A stretch of DNA of 64,000 nt. Origin: Chitinophagales bacterium (GTDB lineage: Bacteria > Bacteroidota > Bacteroidia > Chitinophagales > UBA2359). Below the pieces are notes generated by a model that was given only the letters and a program-made list of their open reading frames with translations, made no database searches and was not told the DNA's origin. Made by a program: the position numbers and the translations under genes. Positions within the stretch are counted from its first letter, which is position 1; every line of letters begins with the position of its first letter. Location: the NCBI GenBank assembly GCA_020629005.1, contig JAHDEE010000004.1, forward strand, positions 19,346-83,345, in the 5' to 3' direction. Shown here piece after piece: positions 53,521-61,797 of the stretch.

Positions 53521-53700
53521 GCAAAATAGCCCCGATGGAAGTGTAAATTAGACCTCTGCCAGCCGTGGCGAATAGCTTGCAATGGGGGCTCGAAGCTCTG
53601 CGTAGAGACCACAGTGCAAGACTATGAGCAGGCTGGCAGAGGTCTAATTGGAACGGACAGCGGGACAGAAGTTTCCTGGAGTGTGAGACGCTTCGCTCCT
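53521..53700 (+). ncRNA. Dispersed structured intergenic element, copy 2 of 3
   Basis: ATAGCCCC then the 5' box GATGGAAGTG at 53534, the core ATGGGGGCTC at 53582 with GAGACCACAG at 53605-53614, and the 3' box AACGGACAGC at 53652 followed by GGGA. Spacings are 48 and 70 nt. Inside are a 19-bp perfect inverted repeat (53546-53564 with 53631-53649), then CTTGCA/TGCAAG and ATAG/CTAT stems nested around the core. CCCG near the 5' box can pair with CGGG near the 3' box. The 3' edge, 53678-53699, forms a small GGAGTG/CGCTCC hairpin containing GAGACGCTTCGCTCC. It begins 27 nt after the 494-residue gene and ends 8 nt before the stop of the convergent histidine kinase gene, so it might also act as a terminator; no T-run is present. 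Confidence 0.7.
53546..53649. repeat. 19-bp perfect inverted repeat within element copy 2
   Basis: The arm at 53546-53564 (starting AATTAGACC) and its exact reverse complement at 53631-53649 enclose 66 nt containing the conserved core. Such a stem would be very stable in RNA. Confidence 0.9.
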
Positions 53701-53707
53701 AAAAATT

Positions 53708-56700
53708 TTAATCGTCGAAATTGTATTCTTCTTCTAGTGCTCTGCTCACTTTTGCACGGACAAAGTCGGGCTGATGAAGTGGCAATTTGATAAAGAAGGT
53801 GGTGCCCTCCCCTACTTTAGATTGGAACCAAATCTCCCCGTTTGCATTATTGATAATGTTCTTGCAGATGGCTAGTCCCAGTCCCATACCGCTGTTCTTT
53901 GTGGTGAAGTTTGGAACAAAGACTTTGTCTCTCATGTCTTCCGGTATGCCTTTTCCATTGTCAGAAATACCAATGATGACTCCGTCATCCATGCGCTTTA
54001 TATTGACGACCACACAGCCTTCACGATCTTCTGGCACAGCCTGTATCGCATTCTTAATAATATTATTGAATACAGAAATAAGCTGATGTTTATCTGCCAT
54101 TACGAAGATTTCCTCATCCGGCAGCATTTCCAGCACCTTAGCATTCTGATCATCGCGGAACAAGACGACCACTCTACTAATGATCTCTTTAAGATTGATT
54201 CTTTCTGCCTGTGCTCTTGGCATCTTGGCAAAGTCGCCAAAAGCTCCTGCAATTTCGGAGAGATTGTCGATCTGCTCAATCAGGGTATTGGTAACCCGAT
54301 CAGTAAGTTCTTTGATATTGGGTGCATTGCGCTCGTGCGCGCGCTGTAGATGCTGTATGCTGAGCTTCATTGGGGTGAGCGGATTCTTGATCTCATGTGC
54401 CACCTGCTTGGCCATTTGCTGCCATGCATATTCCCGTTCGGTTTTTGCCAGCATTTGAGCACTCTTATCCAATTGTATGATGATCTCATTGTATTGTTCG
54501 ACCAAGGCTCCAATCTCGTCATTGTCCGGCCATTCGAGCAGCTCATTGGTCTGGTCCAGTCGAATGTCTTTTAGTTTACTACTGATGAGTGTAAGCGACT
54601 GGGTGATCGAACGCGATACTAACAAGGCTAGTAATGCGGCGCAAATCAACAATAAAACGTAGACGTTGAAGAGGGTGACGAGGAAGTTCGAAATTTGCTC
54701 TTTAAGGTTACGCTCCTTGGCATAGTACGGCAAGTGAAGATAGGCCAGAACCTTTCCACGTGGACCCAAAACGGGTGTATAACTTGCCAGATAATTGAGT
54801 TTGCCAATGCTTTCATTTTGAATAAAAGTACGTCTGTTTAGCCTGTTCATGTTGAAGTAGGCAATGGGATTCATTTTTTTGGAAACGAGTCCCTTGTCGA
54901 AGATGATAGGCTGTGAGCTCGCCAGCAGATTCCCTTTGGTATCGTAAAGATTTACGTCCATGTGATTGATTTCCGAAATCGTGGTTATGGTTCTGTGCAG
55001 TTCATCATTTTCCTGCATCAGATTCTTTTTTTCAGCCCGGCTGTTTCTGATTTCATACTCAATGGCCGTTCGAATCGAGGACTGTATTCTGGTGAGTCGC
55101 TCGGCATGGTAATCGCCTGATCTGGCTGTGAAATTATACACAGTAACAATCCCGATTCCGAGGAAAGAAATAAAGATGATCAGGATCACAGCAAAGTTTA
55201 CCTTCTTTCTCAAGGAGGAATAGAACAGCTCTCTTACTGTGAGTACTATGCTGCCAAACTGCCGATAGCCAATCAGGATAATGGTGATCAGTGCCAGTAA
55301 GAACAGGCTAAAAATCACAAAAGAAAGTATTGACAATAGCTCATCAAAGAATCGAGACTCCTTGCTGGCCACAATAGATTTGTTTCCAGTGAGGTTCTGT
55401 ACCATGTGCAAGTAACCGTTTTTCCTTAAAGTGAAGGTTTCCGGGCTTCGCTTAAACATAGGATCGAGAACGTAGGGGTACTGATAGTCGCCCTTACTGC
55501 TGCTTAGGGTATCATCAAGGTAAATTGCGTTTTCATAAGCTGCATAGTAAAAGGGTTCTCTATATTTATCCTCGATCACCAGATCCGGGTAAACGGTCCT
55601 TTGTTGTTCCTCTGTTTTTACCATTTCGATGATCAGGTAACCAACTGGCAAAGGAGATTGATCCGTATGCACGGGTATTTTCGCGATATAGGAAGAACCA
55701 CCATTGGGATTGGTGAAGAGAAACAGATGGGTGCTTTCGGTTCTGTAGCCACCATTGATTTTGTTCTCGTAATATTGTAATCGAAGGTCGCTCTTTTTGG
55801 TTTTGGACAGTGAAACGCCATTCAGCTGGAAAGGCAGAATCTTGATGTCATACTTGGTGAAGTAGCTACCAAAATAGACTCTCAACCTTCGAAGCAGTTC
55901 TTCCTTTGGGAGGAAGGGTTTTTTATAGTAGTGTTCAATGCTGTTATCTCTCGAAATACTAAGGGCCACGTCTTCGAAGAGAAATTCCGTGATCGGATCT
56001 CTTTCAAGGTTCAGGTTACTGATATAATCTTGCAACCTGACTTCTTCTTTATGTCTTTCGAAGTCTGAAATGAGCAAGCTGGTAAAGATGGCCACAGAAG
56101 CTACCCAAACTGCCAGCCTGGTAGTTGTGAAATCTTTGCTGCTCAGGAGTCGGAACAGTTCAGAAGCCATGATGAAGAACAGACACCAGGCAACAAAAAT
56201 CCATTCCCACATTTGCATTCCACTCCAAAGATTGAAAAAGAGGAAAGGAATGAATACTCCGGCAAAGATTTGCAGTTTGGTTTTCCAGCCAAATCGCAGC
56301 AGTTCCAGAAAATCCGCGGTGCGTTGGCAAATTAGCAGATAACTGAAGAGCAACAGGTGAAATACCAGCAATGATATCGCAGTCGAAAAAGAGGTATCTA
56401 TGATGGTACCAATGTTGATCGAATTATCCATTTCTACGATCAAATGCCGTAGTAGCGAGATTAGACAGAAGGTACAAAAGGCAAAGCCGATCATGGTGGC
56501 TGCCAAGGCTTGCAGTCTTTTGTTTCTGCTAAGGTTGAGTATTGGAAACTTGATGTGCTGGTGTATGTAAAAAACTACCCAGAATATCATGAAGGTGTTC
56601 AAGAGCATGTTGCCCATCGAATTGGCCAACAAGAAAGGAAAGTCCTCCGTCGGTGAAAACAGCTGAATGTTGCCAATTCCGATCGGCACTTCAAATATGA

Positions 56701-57478
56701 GCATGAAGAGCCGTATCATGCCGAGACCAAGCAGAAGGAATCCTGCCCCCCACCAACCATAGCTACCAAAGCCCACTGTAACAGCGGCTTCCGTGAGCAA
56801 TAGTAGCCAAATGAACAGTCCCAGAAAGCCTAGAAACAGACCAACAGGGCTGGATTTCTCTTTGCCAACATCATCGTAACAGAGGAAGAGATGATTCCTG
56901 TTGTCATCATAACTCAATGGATAAGAATTATGGAGTTCGTTGGAAGCGATCCTAATGCCAGCCGGCAACTGCAGCTGCTCATTGAGATCATTTGAGAGAT
57001 ACTTGTTTTCGTAGTCGTAAGTATTTTGTATCAGCTGCAGTGCCACCACGGTGATGGGTGCTGGCGATTCCGGATTCTTTACGTACTTCTTAATCAGCTG
57101 ATAGTATCCGCTCCGCAGGTCTACAAAACTGCTACCTTCGGGATAGGGAAGCAAGGAAGAATAAGGCAAGGAAATCTCCTGACTGTTCCAAAACTTTAGT
57201 TGAGTGCCTTCGAAAACAAGAATTGAGTATGGTCGATCTACCAACTGAATTAGTTGGTCTTTTGAATACTCGTCCTTGACGATCGAGGCTAATACGGCAG
57301 TGTCTGCCGTACAACGCTCAAAATCCTGCTCAAGCAGGAAAAGACCGTCCTTGAGCTCCTTGGCAGCAGTTGACAATGCTTGTGGTCTATTGTGGTAGAA
57401 GTGTACCACATAAGACAACAGAAGCAAGATCACTGAAACCAGGATCAGGTGAATCCGATATTTAGAAATGTAGCCCAA
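53708..57478 (-). CDS. NtrY-like membrane sensor histidine kinase
   Basis: A 1,256-residue sensor kinase, far longer than the roughly 700-residue NtrY. It has an N-terminal membrane helix (about 8-27), an extracytoplasmic region, a block of about seven membrane helices (about 215-450), a second extracytoplasmic sensor region, helices near 705-735 and 755-775, a third sensor region, and a helix near 925-945. HAMP (about 945-1000) follows, then a HisKA-type H-box A-H-E-I-K-N-P-L-T-P-M near residue 1,028, and the ATP-binding domain: N-box N-I-I-K-N-A-I near 1,135, D-N-G-K-G-I near 1,177, G-M-G-L-G-L near 1,199. The L-T-P-M-K-L-S-I-Q-H-L motif is characteristic of the NtrY subgroup. No response regulator gene is adjacent, so the partner is encoded elsewhere. 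Confidence 0.92.
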   Translation of the reverse strand: MGYISKYRIHLILVSVILLLLSYVVHFYHNRPQALSTAAKELKDGLFLLEQDFERCTADTAVLASIVKDEYSKDQLIQLVDRPYSILVFEGTQLKFWNSQEISLPYSSLLPYPEGSSFVDLRSGYYQLIKKYVKNPESPAPITVVALQLIQNTYDYENKYLSNDLNEQLQLPAGIRIASNELHNSYPLSYDDNRNHLFLCYDDVGKEKSSPVGLFLGFLGLFIWLLLLTEAAVTVGFGSYGWWGAGFLLLGLGMIRLFMLIFEVPIGIGNIQLFSPTEDFPFLLANSMGNMLLNTFMIFWVVFYIHQHIKFPILNLSRNKRLQALAATMIGFAFCTFCLISLLRHLIVEMDNSINIGTIIDTSFSTAISLLVFHLLLFSYLLICQRTADFLELLRFGWKTKLQIFAGVFIPFLFFNLWSGMQMWEWIFVAWCLFFIMASELFRLLSSKDFTTTRLAVWVASVAIFTSLLISDFERHKEEVRLQDYISNLNLERDPITEFLFEDVALSISRDNSIEHYYKKPFLPKEELLRRLRVYFGSYFTKYDIKILPFQLNGVSLSKTKKSDLRLQYYENKINGGYRTESTHLFLFTNPNGGSSYIAKIPVHTDQSPLPVGYLIIEMVKTEEQQRTVYPDLVIEDKYREPFYYAAYENAIYLDDTLSSSKGDYQYPYVLDPMFKRSPETFTLRKNGYLHMVQNLTGNKSIVASKESRFFDELLSILSFVIFSLFLLALITIILIGYRQFGSIVLTVRELFYSSLRKKVNFAVILIIFISFLGIGIVTVYNFTARSGDYHAERLTRIQSSIRTAIEYEIRNSRAEKKNLMQENDELHRTITTISEINHMDVNLYDTKGNLLASSQPIIFDKGLVSKKMNPIAYFNMNRLNRRTFIQNESIGKLNYLASYTPVLGPRGKVLAYLHLPYYAKERNLKEQISNFLVTLFNVYVLLLICAALLALLVSRSITQSLTLISSKLKDIRLDQTNELLEWPDNDEIGALVEQYNEIIIQLDKSAQMLAKTEREYAWQQMAKQVAHEIKNPLTPMKLSIQHLQRAHERNAPNIKELTDRVTNTLIEQIDNLSEIAGAFGDFAKMPRAQAERINLKEIISRVVVLFRDDQNAKVLEMLPDEEIFVMADKHQLISVFNNIIKNAIQAVPEDREGCVVVNIKRMDDGVIIGISDNGKGIPEDMRDKVFVPNFTTKNSGMGLGLAICKNIINNANGEIWFQSKVGEGTTFFIKLPLHQPDFVRAKVSRALEEEYNFDD

Positions 57479-58012
57479 GTTTACTAATATTCAATCTCTC
57501 CTCACATCAAAATTGCTAATGGCAGCATCTGATTTATGTCGTCCCCTCTTAAATTACTTCGTTGATCAGCCATTTATGGTTCAGCAAAATTGGCTTTTAA
57601 TTTTCCACAGTATCAAGGAAGTTTCTTCAGGCATTTGCCCACATACGGACTTTATTATTGATCCATAAACAGTGCCAATTGGAGCTGCGACGGAAGTCCT
57701 GGCACTCGTTGAAAGTGCTTGCAAATTAGCAAATTCCTAACAAACTGCTGACAGGCAGTTACTCACGCATTTGAAATACAATAAGCGATAAGTGCGCAAA
57801 AGTGTTTACCGGCAATTGCAAAAAACAGGATCGCCGATACAACGTTCAACATTGTGAGCCTATCCTGGCAAAGGCTTTTCCAAAGTGCTATTTGTAAGCA
57901 AAATAATTGTGTGTTGGCCAATGCAAAATTGCACTTTCCCGCTATCAGTGGCAGGTATGATAAATGTGCATAATCAATTCAGTTCCACCGATTCGCGCCA
58001 TTGGCTGTATCA
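57479..58012. other. 534-bp intergenic region without a supported gene
   Basis: Between the oxidoreductase gene end (58013) and the histidine kinase start (57478), both on the minus strand. It contains small inverted repeats: AGTGCCA (57671-57677) with TGGCACT (57700-57706), and ACTGC/GCAGT near 57744-57760. An open frame on the plus strand that extends into the antisense of the oxidoreductase gene is not convincing. The kinase promoter presumably lies here but no clear box was found. Confidence 0.5.
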
Positions 58013-60319
58013 TCAAGATTCAAGTCGTTTGCGGAGCCGAACTTTGACAAATTTGGAAGTAGGTGTATGACTTTTATCTGCGAAGCTATTGATGGGTACA
58101 AGAATATTGGCTTCCGGAAAATAGGTGGCGACACAGCGCCTTGGAATTGGATATGGGATTGCCAAAAAACACTCCGCTATTCTGGTTTCGCCCTCAAATT
58201 CGCCTATAAGGTCAACCGGCTGCTTAGGAGCAATTCCCAGTTTGTCCATATCCTGCTGCGCCATCATGACAACCCTTCTTTCGTTATACACTCCCCTGTA
58301 CCGGTCATCCAATCCGTAGATCGTTGTGTTGTACTGGTCGTGACTGCGAATGGTCATCATAATGTATTCATCTTCAGCCAGATCATGAGAAGGCAGCTCG
58401 TGTATAGTAAAAATGGCCTTACCGCTGGCTGTATTGAATTTGCCCTCTCTTGTACAGTTTGGTAAGTAAAAGCCGTTTTTTTCTCTAACTCTCTTATTAT
58501 ACTGGCTGAAACCGGGGATCGTAGCCTCAATAGCATCTCGGATAAGGTCATAATTCTCAACCATTTGAGTCCAAGGCACGGCCGATTTGCCTGCTAAGGT
58601 GGCGACTGCAAGGTCAGCAACAATGGAAGGTTCCGAACGCAACATGTGCGAAGCAGGTTCGCGCTTCCCAGTTGATCTATGTACTTGCCCCATTGAATTT
58701 TCAACGGTTACGAATTGCTCTCCTGAAGATTGAATATCTTGCTCTGTACGACCAAGACATGGAAGGATCAGAGCCTCCCGTCCAGTAACGAGATGGGAGC
58801 GATTTAATTTAGTAGATACCTGTACAGTAAGCTCGCAATTCTGCAATGCCTCCGCAGTAAAAGCAGTGTCAGGTGCTGCGGAAAGGAAGTTACCACCCAA
58901 TGCAAAAAACACTTTTGCATTTCCTTCCTTCATTGCCCTAATTGCCTCCACCGTGTTGAACCCCTGGTGCCTGGGCGCTTTGAAGAAGTATCGCTCTTCG
59001 AGCCTGTCCATAAACTCAGGCTTAGGAACCTCCCAGATGCCCATTGTTCGATCGCCTTGTACATTACTGTGTCCTCTGACTGGACAAGTGCCTGCACCCG
59101 GCTTGCCGATGCTTCCCTTTAATAGCAGAAGATTTACGACCTCCTGAATATTTGCAACCCCGTTTTTATGTTGGGTGAGCCCCATCGCCCAGCAAATAAT
59201 GATTTTCCTATTATCAATAAGAAGTCCTGCTGTCTGTCTAATAGCTTCTTCGGAAATACCGCTTGCTTCGACACAGCTGTCAAAATCCTGATTATCCAGA
59301 TCGGCCACTAGCTCCTCAAATCCCTGAGTCTGCTGATCAATAAAACTGTGATCAAAGACCTTACCTGGATTTTTCCTCTCTGCTTCCAACAGCAGTATCA
59401 TCCATGCTTTCAGCAGTGCGAGGTCTCCATTGATCATGACCGGCAGAAAGTGGTCAGCTAGTTTTGTAGCTCCCAACAATACGTTTCGGACATCCTGTGG
59501 ATGCTTAAAATTCCTTAGACCGGTCTCTGGAAGCGGGTTGACATTAATGATCTTTGCTCCATTCCGTTTGGCCTCCTGAAGTGCACTCAGCATCCTCGGG
59601 TGATTGGTGCCCGGATTCTGTCCCATCACGATGATCAACTCGGAGACATAGAAATCTTCGAGTGTGACTGATCCCTTTCCGATGCCGAGTACTTCTGAAA
59701 GGCCCTTTCCACTAGATTCATGACACATGTTTGAGCAGTCCGGTAAGTTGTTTGTACCAAATTGCCTGACAAACAATTGATACAGAAAAGCAGCCTCATT
59801 GCTACACCTTCCGGAAGTATAGAAGATCGCCTCATCGGGAGAATCAAGATCGTTCAGTGTTTCAGCGATCTTAACAAAAGCAGCAGTCCAGCTGATCGGC
59901 TGGTAGTGGTCTGCTCCTCCGGGAAGATACATGGGCTCGGTTAACCTCCCGCTTTTACCCAGAAAGTAATCTGACTGCTCGCTGAGCCACTGCACTGAAT
60001 GCCTGGCAAAAAAAGCAGGATTCACTCTTTTCTTTGTAGCTTCCTCTGCAACTGCTTTAGCCCCATTTTCACAATATTCTGCCACAAGTGAACGGCCTTC
60101 AGAAGGGTCTGGCCATGCACATCCTGGACAATCGAAGCCATCACGCTGGTTTACCTGCTGAAGAACTTTCAGACCTTCAAATAAGCCAATTTCAGCTTTT
60201 ACATGCTTAAAGGAAGAGGTCACAGCTGGCATTCCGGCAGCAATTTCCTGAACCTTTCCCAACTTCAATCCCGTCAGCGTTACTGGTGGGCTATGCAAAG
60301 CCTTTTCTCTTTCAAACAT
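58013..60319 (-). CDS. FdhF/YdeP family molybdopterin oxidoreductase
   Basis: A 768-residue cytoplasmic protein of the formate-dehydrogenase-like molybdopterin superfamily. The N-terminal C-P-G-C-A-W-P cysteines (64 and 67) and Cys83 are candidate Fe-S ligands. Further blocks are F-Y-T-S-G-R-C-S-N-E-A near 164-174, N-M-C-H-E-S-S-G near 198-205 at the active-site region, G-Q-N-P-G-T-N-H-P-R near 234-243, and the C-terminal molybdopterin dinucleotide-binding domain with Y-N-T-T-I-Y-G-L near 670-680. The FdhF/YdeP group is related to acid-resistance protein YdeP of E. coli, whose substrate is not firmly known. A small protein gene and fdhD lie just upstream in the same operon, consistent with FdhD-dependent cofactor sulfuration. 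Confidence 0.93.
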   Translation of the reverse strand: MFEREKALHSPPVTLTGLKLGKVQEIAAGMPAVTSSFKHVKAEIGLFEGLKVLQQVNQRDGFDCPGCAWPDPSEGRSLVAEYCENGAKAVAEEATKKRVNPAFFARHSVQWLSEQSDYFLGKSGRLTEPMYLPGGADHYQPISWTAAFVKIAETLNDLDSPDEAIFYTSGRCSNEAAFLYQLFVRQFGTNNLPDCSNMCHESSGKGLSEVLGIGKGSVTLEDFYVSELIIVMGQNPGTNHPRMLSALQEAKRNGAKIINVNPLPETGLRNFKHPQDVRNVLLGATKLADHFLPVMINGDLALLKAWMILLLEAERKNPGKVFDHSFIDQQTQGFEELVADLDNQDFDSCVEASGISEEAIRQTAGLLIDNRKIIICWAMGLTQHKNGVANIQEVVNLLLLKGSIGKPGAGTCPVRGHSNVQGDRTMGIWEVPKPEFMDRLEERYFFKAPRHQGFNTVEAIRAMKEGNAKVFFALGGNFLSAAPDTAFTAEALQNCELTVQVSTKLNRSHLVTGREALILPCLGRTEQDIQSSGEQFVTVENSMGQVHRSTGKREPASHMLRSEPSIVADLAVATLAGKSAVPWTQMVENYDLIRDAIEATIPGFSQYNKRVREKNGFYLPNCTREGKFNTASGKAIFTIHELPSHDLAEDEYIMMTIRSHDQYNTTIYGLDDRYRGVYNERRVVMMAQQDMDKLGIAPKQPVDLIGEFEGETRIAECFLAIPYPIPRRCVATYFPEANILVPINSFADKSHTPTSKFVKVRLRKRLES

Positions 60320-60327
60320 ACTCTTTC

Positions 60328-60705
60328 TTATCTGTGTTTTTCTGACAAAGGATTCGGAAACGTATCCTCATCTTCTCCTGCTTCTCGTGGGATAAGGCAG
60401 TTGAAGTCCTTTTCGATCAGGATGCTGAGCTCAGCCTGGCGATCAATTTCTTGTAGCGCCGAAATTCCCACCTGTTCAGTACTTATCCAGTCTTTGGCAA
60501 TGTCATGTGGAATTTTCACAATAACCTCATCGTCCAGAAAGGTTGCAACCACCGTTCGAACCTCCGCAACTTGCAAAGTATATGTAAGGCTTTGTGAACG
60601 TGAAAAGCGTATGCTGTCCTGACAATTCGCATCCGTTTCGAGTTTTCGCAAGTCTGACTGATTTAGCCGTAATCGTAAAGAATCGCCCTTTATTCTGATC
60701 TTCAT
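60328..60705 (-). CDS. Small conserved protein between fdhD and the molybdoenzyme gene (DUF7009-like)
   Basis: A 125-residue soluble protein starting M-K-I-R-I-K-G-D-S-L-R-L-R-L, followed by a beta-rich region (L-T-Y-T-L, V-R-T-V-V-A-T-F, V-I-V-K-I-P near 40-75) and an acidic C-terminus with a single cysteine near residue 104. The opening resembles a DUF that I associate from memory with Bacteroidota fdhD neighbourhoods (DUF7009); that name is tentative. Its ATG overlaps the fdhD stop by 4 bp (ATGA) and the oxidoreductase gene follows after 8 bp, so it is translated together with both. A role in maturation of the molybdoenzyme is a reasonable guess. Confidence 0.8.
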   Translation of the reverse strand: MKIRIKGDSLRLRLNQSDLRKLETDANCQDSIRFSRSQSLTYTLQVAEVRTVVATFLDDEVIVKIPHDIAKDWISTEQVGISALQEIDRQAELSILIEKDFNCLIPREAGEDEDTFPNPLSEKHR

Positions 60706-61562
60706 GCACCGTCGCTTTCTATAATTCTCTGAGGATTTGTGTAGATATTAAAACTGCCTTCCTTTGCAAAGCCAACCAAAGTAAGACCGTATTCGATAGC
60801 CAGGTCGACAGCCAAACTACTGGGGGCTCCCACGGCAACGACAATTGCGACCCCAGCCGCTACAGCTTTTGTAACAAGTTCGAAAGAAATACGACCACTC
60901 AGCAGCAAAATCTTGTCGTTCAAAGGGAGCAGATTCTCCATGAAACATGCTCCCACCAGTTTATCGACAGCATTGTGCCTACCGATATCTTCGCGCAAAC
61001 TTATCAGCTTTCCATCGAGATCAAACAAAGCTGCAGCATGTAAGCCACCGGTCAACTTGAAGACCGATTGCTTGTTAGCCAAACTTTCCGGCAAACTTTG
61101 AACTGTCTGTGAACGCACCACTACATCAACTTTGTCAAGTTTGCTAAGCCCACTGTATTTGATCGCATCCAGGCTAGCTTTACCACAAACGCCACAGCTC
61201 GAATTCGTATAGAAATGAGACTTAAGTCTGCCAAGTTGAGGCTTTACATCTCGTTGCAATTGCACCCAAATCACATTTTGCAGTCCAGACTCCGGCTGCG
61301 GCATGTCTGCATGTTTTACATTCAGGACCTGCTCTCTGGACTTAATGATTTGCTCCGTGCGTAGAAAACCAACAGCCAAATCCGCATCATTTCCCGGAGT
61401 TCGCATCGTAATAGAGACATCCTCCTGATGGTAGGCAGCGGCATGAAAATAGGAAAGTCTGATCTGTAGGGGTTCTTCCAGCGCCAACCAATCCATCTTT
61501 TGCAGATTTCCGGTTTTGCCTACTGCAGTAACTGCTACCGATTTGACACTCAATTCGTTCAT
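60702..61562 (-). CDS. fdhD: Formate dehydrogenase accessory sulfurtransferase FdhD
   Basis: Transfers sulfur from a cysteine desulfurase to the molybdenum cofactor of formate dehydrogenases, which they need for activity. The 286-residue protein shows the conserved persulfide loop S-S-C-G-V-C-G near residues 121-127 (two cysteines, C-x-x-C), A-V-G-F-L-R-T-E near 62, H-A-A-A-L-F near 174, R-E-D-I-G-R-H-N-A-V-D-K near 190-201 and L-L-S-G-R-I-S-F-E near 220. First gene of the operon with the small protein and the FdhF/YdeP enzyme. It diverges from recQ; the promoters of both must lie in the 235-bp gap. Confidence 0.96.
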   Translation of the reverse strand: MNELSVKSVAVTAVGKTGNLQKMDWLALEEPLQIRLSYFHAAAYHQEDVSITMRTPGNDADLAVGFLRTEQIIKSREQVLNVKHADMPQPESGLQNVIWVQLQRDVKPQLGRLKSHFYTNSSCGVCGKASLDAIKYSGLSKLDKVDVVVRSQTVQSLPESLANKQSVFKLTGGLHAAALFDLDGKLISLREDIGRHNAVDKLVGACFMENLLPLNDKILLLSGRISFELVTKAVAAGVAIVVAVGAPSSLAVDLAIEYGLTLVGFAKEGSFNIYTNPQRIIESDGA

Positions 61563-61797
61563 CGATTCACAAATTCATTCATTGAAATACCAGACTCCCA
61601 TACGGCAAGTTATTGTTTTTTAATTCAAAATCAGGCAAACTTTCTCCGAGCAACAAGAAAAAAATCTGGCTTAATTTGTGGAATCTCAGAGATTATTGCT
61701 CCTATAAGGTGTGAAAGTATCTGGCTGGAGGAACAAGCCTCCTAAATCACGTATCTTGTTGCTCAACTGTGAAACAAGTTCACAACCGACTTTGCTT

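Noticed and set aside
57885..58070. 61-codon plus-strand frame at the end of the 534-bp gap
   Set aside because: It overlaps the antisense of the oxidoreductase gene and has no coding character.
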